This document shows, one piece after another, positions 7,108 through 10,057 of a DNA stretch of 10,057 bases (position 1 is its first letter; each line of letters starts with the position of its first letter). The stretch comes from an uncultured Bacteroidota bacterium (GTDB taxonomy: Bacteria; Bacteroidota; Bacteroidia; Chitinophagales; Saprospiraceae). Location of the stretch: NCBI GenBank assembly GCA_937876435.1, contig CALEIL010000008.1, forward strand, positions 1 through 10,057, given 5' to 3'. A program made the translations under genes and the position numbers. The notes beneath the pieces were generated by a model, which worked only from the letters and a program-made list of their open reading frames with translations, did no database searches and was not told where the DNA came from.

Positions 7108-7404
7108 TTATTTAAAAAATTGAAATTCAATCTCTTTTGGCATAAAGTGCACACCTTTAAAATCGGTTATTGCTTTAAATTGATGTTTGGTTTCAGGAGG
7201 CACTATAAATGCCTCGCCTTGTTTAAGTAGATTATCTTCTCCGTTTATTTTAAGAATACATTCTCCTTCGTGTATAAATATTATAGATTCGACATTCGCA
7301 AGATGTTTTGGCAATAAATCGCCTTCATTTGCTGCCATTTGTTTAGCTACTAAGTTCGTACCTGAAGCAAGATTTTTAACCTTGGGTTTCGTTACTTTTT
7401 CCAT
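7108..7404 (-). CDS. Small single-domain cupin protein
   Basis: This 98-residue protein has one cupin beta-barrel. The first motif runs Gly28, five residues, His34, with Ala36 where the second metal-binding His of the HxH pair is usual, then Glu39. The second motif is Gly63, five residues, Pro69, and His74. So His34, Glu39 and His74 could remain as ligands, and metal binding is uncertain. The frame is open 32 residues further upstream, to 7500, but that would run through the start of sufE and encode a hydrophobic, non-cupin stretch. MEKVTKPK from 7404 is the natural start. It faces sufE with only 18 bases between the two start codons, so its promoter must lie inside the sufE coding region. 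Its role is unknown; small cupins of this type are often sensors or binding proteins. Confidence 0.8.
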   Translation of the reverse strand: MEKVTKPKVKNLASGTNLVAKQMAANEGDLLPKHLANVESIIFIHEGECILKINGEDNLLKQGEAFIVPPETKHQFKAITDFKGVHFMPKEIEFQFFK

Positions 7405-7418
7405 TTTATTTATCTTTG
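7387..7418 (+). promoter_or_regulatory. Candidate promoter for sufE
   Basis: TATCTTTG at 7411-7418 is an exact match to the Bacteroidota -7 consensus TAnnTTTG. Twenty bases upstream TTTC (7387-7390) resembles the -33 box TTTG; the spacing equals that of the candidate tetR promoter. Transcription would begin close to the sufE ATG at 7423, giving little or no leader. The -33 part lies inside the 5' end of the cupin gene. Confidence 0.45.
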
Positions 7419-7422
7419 TGGG

Positions 7423-7848
7423 ATGACCATACAAGAAATTCAAGAAGAAATTATTGATGAATTTTCCTTTTTTGAAGACTGGGAAGAGCGTTATGAACAT
7501 TTAATAGAATTGGGTAAAAGTTTGAAACCCCTTCCGGAAGATAAAAAATCGGAAGACAAAATCATCAAAGGCTGCCAGTCCACAGTATGGTTAGATGCAA
7601 AAATGGAAGGAAATAAAATCGTTTTCGAGGCAGACAGCGATGCCATTTTACCAAAAGGTTTAGCTGCTTTATTGGTCAGGATGTATAACGACCAAACGCC
7701 GGAGGCAATCTTAAATTCCGAAACCAAATTCATTGAAGAAATCGGATTGCAGGAATTTCTTTCCCCAACCCGGGCAAACGGCCTATTGGCGATGATTAAA
7801 CAGTTCAAATTTTACGCAATCGCCTTCCGGGCAAAAAACAATTCTTAA
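7423..7848 (+). CDS. sufE: SufE family cysteine desulfuration protein
   Basis: This 141-residue cytoplasmic protein would take persulfide sulfur from the cysteine desulfurase SufS and pass it to the SufBCD scaffold for Fe-S cluster assembly. The catalytic cysteine is Cys51 in IIKGCQSTVW, the conserved SufE active-site loop and the same position as in E. coli SufE as I recall it. The N-terminal stretch EEIIDEFSFFEDWEERYEHL is typical of Bacteroidota SufE and supports ATG 7423 as start. The length is normal. No sufS, sufB, sufC or sufD is nearby, so it acts with partners encoded elsewhere. It stops 6 bases before the antiporter gene, so the two are probably co-transcribed, which says little about a shared role. 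No Shine-Dalgarno is visible and the -7 box nearly touches the ATG. Confidence 0.93.
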   Translation: MTIQEIQEEIIDEFSFFEDWEERYEHLIELGKSLKPLPEDKKSEDKIIKGCQSTVWLDAKMEGNKIVFEADSDAILPKGLAALLVRMYNDQTPEAILNSETKFIEEIGLQEFLSPTRANGLLAMIKQFKFYAIAFRAKNNS

Positions 7849-7854
7849 GCATTT

Positions 7855-9741
7855 ATGGAAGGATTTTCGCTATTTCAAGCTTTTATTTATCTTTTAGCCG
7901 CCATTATTTGCGTACCCATCGCCAAGCGATTGGCGTTAGGCTCGGTATTGGGTTATTTGGTGGCCGGTGTTCTGATAGGATCATTTGTTTTAGGGCCGTT
8001 CTTGGGTCTTAGCTCCGGTGAAGAAACAGAAGATATCATGCATACGGCGGAATTCGGTGTCGTGATGATGCTTTTCCTTGTCGGATTGGAATTGGATCCG
8101 AAAGCATTCTGGAAAATGAGAAAGAAAATAGTAGGCATCGGAAGTATTCAATTAATCGGAACCATTCTGCTTATTTTACCGGTTTCTTTCCACTTTTTGG
8201 GATTAAGCTTTGCCACTTCATTGGCTATTGGTTGTGCCGTTGCCATGTCATCTACGGCGATTATCCTGCAAACCCTTTCGGAAAAAGGATTGACCAAAAC
8301 CCCAAGCGGTGAGGCCAGTTTTTCTGTGTTGATATTTCAAGATATCATGGTTATTCCCATGTTGGCCATTTTACCTTTATTGGCGGTCAGTTCCACAATT
8401 GTGACCGAACATGCCCACGACACTTTACTGGACGGAGCACCGGGATGGATGAAGACTTTGGCCATTTTATCAGCCATCGGGATTATCATTTTTGTTGGAA
8501 ACTATATCGTCAATCCATTCTTCAAATACATTGCTCGCTTACAGGTTCGTGAACTTTTTACTTCCTTCGCGCTGATGTTGGTAATCGGTGTGTCTGTATT
8601 GATGACTTATGTCGGTCTGAGTCCTGCGTTAGGAGCGTTTATGGCAGGTGTCGTGATGGCCAACAGTGAATACAAACACCAATTGGAAAGCGACATTGAA
8701 CCCTTCAAAGCATTGTTGTTGGGCTTGTTTTTCATTGCCGTAGGCTCAACCATCAATTTCAATTTAATCATAAATGAACCTCTTACCATCTTGGCGATGT
8801 CGTTCGGGATCATGGCAATTAAGGCGGTTGTGTTATTGGTTGCCGGTTATGTCTTCAAATTAAAAATGAACCAAAATATACTTTTTGCTTTACTTTTGTC
8901 TCAAATCGGGGAATTTGCATTTGTGATTCTGAACTTAACCAATCAACTGCAATTGATTCCCAAACAATGGCATGATTTGCTGCTCGCAACGACGGCCGTG
9001 ACCATGACTTTAACACCTATTTTATTGATTGTAAACGAAAAGTGGATTGTCCCTTTGGTGGGGATGAAAAAAGCCAAAAGCGGCGGATTGGAAGACGATC
9101 CGGCCTTTGATTTCTCATCCACAACGGATAAAAAAGTAATCATCGCGGGCTATGGCGACTTTGGTAACACCGTAGGCAGAATTGTGAAACACTGTGGTTT
9201 CCATGCGACTGTTTTGGACAATGACAGCGAACGTGTGGATTTATTGAGAAAATTAGGGTATGCCGTTTATTTTGGAGACGCCACCAATCTCAACACTTTG
9301 AAAGCCGCCAAAGCCGATGAAGCCGATTTGTTGATCGCCGCGATTGATCCACCCGAAGTGAATCAAAAATTAGTGGATTTGGTCAAAAAGCACTTTCCCA
9401 AATTAAAAGTCCTAATCCGTGCCCGTAACAGGTTTGACGCTTACCATTACTTGAACCATGGTTATGAGAAAGTTTATCGAGAAACTTTTTATACCGCTAT
9501 CCAAGTGGGCGTTGACGCTTTGCAGGAACTGGGTTTTAACCATCAAGATGCACTGAGGCAAGGTGAAATTTTTAAAATAGCCGATCGGGCTTCACTTAAA
9601 AAACTTTCCAAGCACAGCCATAATTTGGAGGAATATATTTCCGTTTCAAGGGAAGAAATAGACAAAGTCCATCAAAAACTCAAAGAAGGAATGGATTTGG
9701 AAATGGTCATTTTGGACGAAGAAAAATCAACCGGACATTGA
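7855..9741 (+). CDS. KefB/KefC-type CPA2 monovalent cation:proton antiporter with RCK domain
   Basis: This 628-residue inner-membrane protein probably exchanges K+ (or Na+) for H+ and helps in pH or electrophile stress. Residues about 1-400 hold some 12-13 membrane helices of the Na+/H+ exchanger fold. Typical CPA2 features are GYLVAGVLIG near the N-terminus, the FQD motif with Gln162 and Asp163, and LGAFMAGVVMANSE followed by EPFKALLLGLFFIAVG. A cytoplasmic RCK_N (TrkA-N) Rossmann domain covers about 427-545: GYGDFG (Gly432, Gly434, Gly437), Asp455 at the end of the second strand, and FGDATN. RETF after it is usual in KefB/KefC. Whether the glutathione-binding residues of KefC are kept cannot be judged by eye. 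No kefF/kefG ancillary gene is adjacent. The stop overlaps the next start by one base (TGATG). Confidence 0.92.
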   Translation: MEGFSLFQAFIYLLAAIICVPIAKRLALGSVLGYLVAGVLIGSFVLGPFLGLSSGEETEDIMHTAEFGVVMMLFLVGLELDPKAFWKMRKKIVGIGSIQLIGTILLILPVSFHFLGLSFATSLAIGCAVAMSSTAIILQTLSEKGLTKTPSGEASFSVLIFQDIMVIPMLAILPLLAVSSTIVTEHAHDTLLDGAPGWMKTLAILSAIGIIIFVGNYIVNPFFKYIARLQVRELFTSFALMLVIGVSVLMTYVGLSPALGAFMAGVVMANSEYKHQLESDIEPFKALLLGLFFIAVGSTINFNLIINEPLTILAMSFGIMAIKAVVLLVAGYVFKLKMNQNILFALLLSQIGEFAFVILNLTNQLQLIPKQWHDLLLATTAVTMTLTPILLIVNEKWIVPLVGMKKAKSGGLEDDPAFDFSSTTDKKVIIAGYGDFGNTVGRIVKHCGFHATVLDNDSERVDLLRKLGYAVYFGDATNLNTLKAAKADEADLLIAAIDPPEVNQKLVDLVKKHFPKLKVLIRARNRFDAYHYLNHGYEKVYRETFYTAIQVGVDALQELGFNHQDALRQGEIFKIADRASLKKLSKHSHNLEEYISVSREEIDKVHQKLKEGMDLEMVILDEEKSTGH

Positions 9742-10057
9742 TGGAAAAAAAAACTGTTTACAGAATTCTCGCCATACGTTTCAGTTCTCTGGGCGATGTG
9801 GCACTCACGGTTCCTTTATTGGCAGAATTCATCCGGCAAAATTCACATGTCCAAATTACTTTTCTTTCCCGTGAAAAATTCAGTCCTTTATTTGAAGATT
9901 TACCGCAATTAACGTTTATTTCGGCCGATTTAGAAGGAAAACACAAAGGCGTTCGGGGAATTTATCGATTGTATAAAGAATTGCGAATTAATGAATTCGA
10001 TGGGATTGTTGATTTACATAACGTTTTGCGAACAAAAATCTTACGCTTTTTTTTTGC
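9741..10057 (+). CDS. Family 9 glycosyltransferase (LPS heptosyltransferase-like), 3' end cut by the window
   Basis: The frame is open from ATG 9741 to the window end, 105 complete codons plus two bases, with no stop. The N-terminus, RILAIRFSSLGDVALTVPLL (8-27), is the hallmark of GT-B family 9 enzymes such as the heptosyltransferases WaaC/WaaF, which add ADP-heptose to the LPS core on the cytoplasmic face. A second beta-alpha unit follows (VQITFLSR), then a conserved-looking FDGIVDLHNVLRTKILR segment. Full-length family members have about 340-350 residues, so roughly two thirds is missing. It overlaps the antiporter stop by one base and likely shares its transcript. A run of nine T at 10047-10055 encodes Phe-Phe-Phe; a frameshift there cannot be excluded because the frame ends two bases later. 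The acceptor sugar is unknown. Confidence 0.88.
   Translation, partial: MEKKTVYRILAIRFSSLGDVALTVPLLAEFIRQNSHVQITFLSREKFSPLFEDLPQLTFISADLEGKHKGVRGIYRLYKELRINEFDGIVDLHNVLRTKILRFFF

Noticed and set aside
7405..7500. Upstream extension of the cupin frame to 7500 on the minus strand
   Set aside because: It would cover the first 26 codons of sufE in antisense and encode a hydrophobic stretch unrelated to cupins.
1..10057. Defence system, CRISPR array, transposon, phage genes or tRNA as the hidden system
   Set aside because: No nuclease, reverse transcriptase, transposase, integrase, spaced repeat array or cloverleaf was recognised on either strand; all long frames are explained by transport, regulation, Fe-S and envelope genes.

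Overview
The window looks like Bacteroidota chromosome. Three things point there: two promoter-like sites match the Bacteroidota pattern (a TTTG-type -33 box, 20 bases, then a TAnnTTTG-type -7 box), strong Shine-Dalgarno sequences are lacking before most genes, and the SufE, CPA2 antiporter and family 9 glycosyltransferase proteins have the look of that phylum. No rRNA, tRNA, CRISPR array, transposase or phage gene was found.

Region 1 (about 87-6904) is one compact seven-gene plus-strand operon: TetR/AcrR regulator, TolC-type outer-membrane channel, HlyD-type periplasmic adaptor with a lipoprotein signal, two ABC ATPases and two ABC-2 permeases. Every junction overlaps or is 3 bases apart, so the genes are probably translated in a coupled way. 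Together they encode a complete three-layer exporter: ATPases and permeases in the inner membrane, an adaptor in the periplasm, a channel in the outer membrane, and a regulator. It resembles the E. coli YbhGFSR system, but the double-ATPase protein YbhF is here two separate genes and a dedicated TolC is included. The ATPase pair looks asymmetric: ATPase 1 has lost the Q-loop Gln and the H-loop His, and ATPase 2 has lost the LSGGQ signature. In a heterodimer all these losses fall in the same composite ATP site. In front of the regulator lie three alternating AAATCAA/TTGATTT elements that overlap a candidate promoter, a good candidate autoregulatory operator.

Region 2 (6905-7107) is about 200 bases without a credible gene. 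It holds a REP-like palindrome and a short imperfect direct repeat, with no convincing terminator. Base composition falls here, judged by sampling lines by eye, from about half GC in the operon to about 40% GC downstream. The two halves may therefore have different histories.

Region 3 (7108-10057) has a small minus-strand cupin gene, then a plus-strand run: sufE (sulfur acceptor for Fe-S cluster assembly), a KefB/KefC-type K+/H+ antiporter with an RCK domain, and the start of a family 9 glycosyltransferase (LPS heptosyltransferase-like) cut by the window end. The cupin and sufE starts diverge with only 18 bases between them. A perfect TAnnTTTG box sits four bases before the sufE ATG, suggesting a leaderless or nearly leaderless transcript.

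The most unusual content is the exporter operon: its split, asymmetric ATPase pair and its operator-like array. Its substrate cannot be told from sequence.
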